Below the pieces are notes generated by a model. The model saw only the letters and a program-made list of their open reading frames with translations. It was not told the DNA's origin and searched no databases. The translations under genes were made by a program, and so were the position numbers. A stretch of DNA of 15,116 bases from Paramacrobiotus metropolitanus (lineage: Eukaryota > Tardigrada > Eutardigrada > Parachela > Macrobiotidae): the NCBI RefSeq assembly GCF_019649055.1, contig NW_026570459.1, positions 126,001-141,116 of the forward strand. The letters run 5' to 3'. Each line of letters starts with the position of its first letter. Position 1 is the stretch's first letter. Shown here piece after piece: positions 14,291-15,116 of this stretch.

Positions 14291-15116
14291 CGATCGCCAA
14301 AATGTTCTTTGAACTTCGTCATCCATTCATCGACGGTTAGTTCTTCCGCCTCTTCTTCGTCATCGATTTCTCTTTCCGCGTCAAACCATGCCTTCGCGTC
14401 CCCTTTGACTGCGTTGGCGACTTCAGCATCATTGCTGCATCCGAAAGGTCATACGTCTTCTGAGTCTCCTTGACCTGACGGATCCAACCAAGTAAAGCTT
14501 CGGTTGCCGTTGTAGTCGATCAACGCGGATTTCCGGCCATGGCTCTCATACCTCTGAATTCCGTTCTTCGCGACGGAGTCGCTGTGCTTCAGCGTGGTAT
14601 TCCGCGCGGTATTCTCTTCTCGCCTTTCCTCTTCACGAGCTACCTTTCCTGCTCGTTTTGGCGAACTCGTGGATCTTCATGATTGTCTGCGATGGTCGTT
14701 TGTAGAGATTGTTTCTCGGTCCTGTTTCGTTGCCGGTTGACACCGATCGGTCCTGAGTGCCCCTTCGCCAACTCAGTATCGTCGGTGACCTTTCAGCTTT
14801 GACCTTATCTTCATCATGGCTGTCGTTGGCCAGTCCCTGTCTTAAGGGAGCTTGGAAATGAAAGCTACCTTCGACGGTGTACTTCATATCCGGGGGAGAT
14901 TCGATCCGTTCCGGCTGCTTTGCCTCTCCTTCCTTTGTTTTGTTGACCGTTTTTGAAGTTTTAATTTCTTCTCTTTTGTTTGACTGTCTGCTGCAGCTGC
15001 TTTACGGTTTCGTTTGCGTCTTTCCTGAGCTTCATAATCGTTGTTTGCTTCGTGACCTTTCTCATTTGCTCGAGGATTGTACTTGCTCTGTTATCGAGTC
15101 TTATCGAGATCCATTT

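Larger units (their letters stand above)
294..15060. repeat. Dispersed octamer TGACCTTT / AAAGGTCA, 61 exact copies
   Basis: By hand count the plus strand has 50 TGACCTTT, starting at 294, 360, 546, 921, 948, 1003, 1816, 2337, 2388, 2965, 3780, 3966, 4246, 4486, 4525, 5169, 5723, 5921, 6044, 6089, 6957, 7847, 8341, 8595, 8641, 8664, 8700, 8748, 9047, 9242, 9409, 10423, 10450, 10597, 10948, 11197, 11244, 11279, 11384, 11503, 11828, 12006, 12036, 12082, 12380, 12447, 12562, 12625, 14786 and 15053. It has 11 AAAGGTCA, at 4844, 6005, 8243, 8402, 9188, 9348, 9773, 11351, 13902, 14126 and 14444. Random expectation on both strands is about 0.5. Copies fall in all coding frames (KGH/KGQ, KVT, ERS, DDLS). 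They cluster at 8.2-12.6 kb and are nearly absent from the RT/RNase H core and the zinc-knuckle/Gly-rich region. AGGTCA is the classical nuclear-receptor half-site; a role here is not shown. Confidence 0.9.
12840..15114 (-). pseudogene. gag: Gag-like polyprotein, frameshifted
   Basis: Gag packages the element RNA. The likely start is the ATG at 15114, at the very edge of the window; its frame stops after seven codons, but an adjacent frame reads a helical, coiled-coil-like N-terminus down to about 14950. The capsid core is at about 14560-14020: AWFDAEREI, then ELTVDEWMTKFKEHFGD (14400-14285), match the retrotransposon Gag domain pattern of a conserved Ala-Trp followed by a helix ending in F-x-x-x-F. 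Further helical segments follow, with breaks near 14500, 14445, 14270 and 14200. A single CCHC zinc knuckle lies at 13571-13530, then a Gly/Gln/Asn-rich tail ending at a TAG at 12840. The assignment is firm for capsid and knuckle, less so for the N-terminus. Confidence 0.8.

Noticed and set aside
1-15116. LTRs at the window ends.
   Set aside because: No terminal repeat beyond 14 bp is seen and the left end is inside an open frame, so LTRs must lie outside.

Overview
The window is eukaryotic and consists almost entirely of one very large LTR-retrotransposon of the Ty3/gypsy (Metaviridae) type, lying on the minus strand. It is read from about 15114 down to 1. The order of recognisable parts is Gag (capsid-like core, one CCHC zinc knuckle, Gly/Gln/Asn-rich tail), aspartic protease, reverse transcriptase, RNase H and integrase. 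Further reading frames follow the integrase. No LTR, primer-binding site or polypurine tract is visible, and the last frame runs off the left edge, so the element is longer than 15.1 kb. The host cannot be named from the sequence; the RT and integrase motifs are generically metazoan/protist gypsy-like.

Layout from right to left: 15114-12840 gag, broken by several frameshifts; 12780-11940 a dense cluster of short hairpins; 11860-11075 poorly coding linker; 11090-10650 protease (DTGAE); 10640-8860 a long accessory stretch with three kinds of palindromic repeat, a Cys/His cluster and a Trp-rich unknown segment; 8798-7758 an intact 346-codon frame, acidic and then beta-rich, of the kind that joins protease to RT; 7726-6261 RT and RNase H; 6240-5740 linker; 5720-4520 integrase; 4661-4299 integrase tail; 4302-3724 a 192-codon frame; 3709-341 an intact 1122-codon frame; 321-1 a partial frame.

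Two features stand out. First, the catalytic genes carry many one-base frameshifts, several in short A runs of the coding strand, while the 3.4-kb accessory frame is uninterrupted and contains three diverged copies of a ~120-residue domain I do not recognise. Second, the DNA is filled with short repeated signals. The octamer TGACCTTT/AAAGGTCA occurs 61 times by hand count, against about 0.5 expected. Several families of mini-hairpins keep their loops while their stems change in a compensating way. A separate hairpin mini-repeat encodes a FEPRSA-like peptide and sits mainly between polyprotein modules. These look like RNA- or DNA-level signals built into an unusually large retroelement and are the best candidate for something undescribed.

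All plus-strand frames appear to be shadows of the minus-strand genes.
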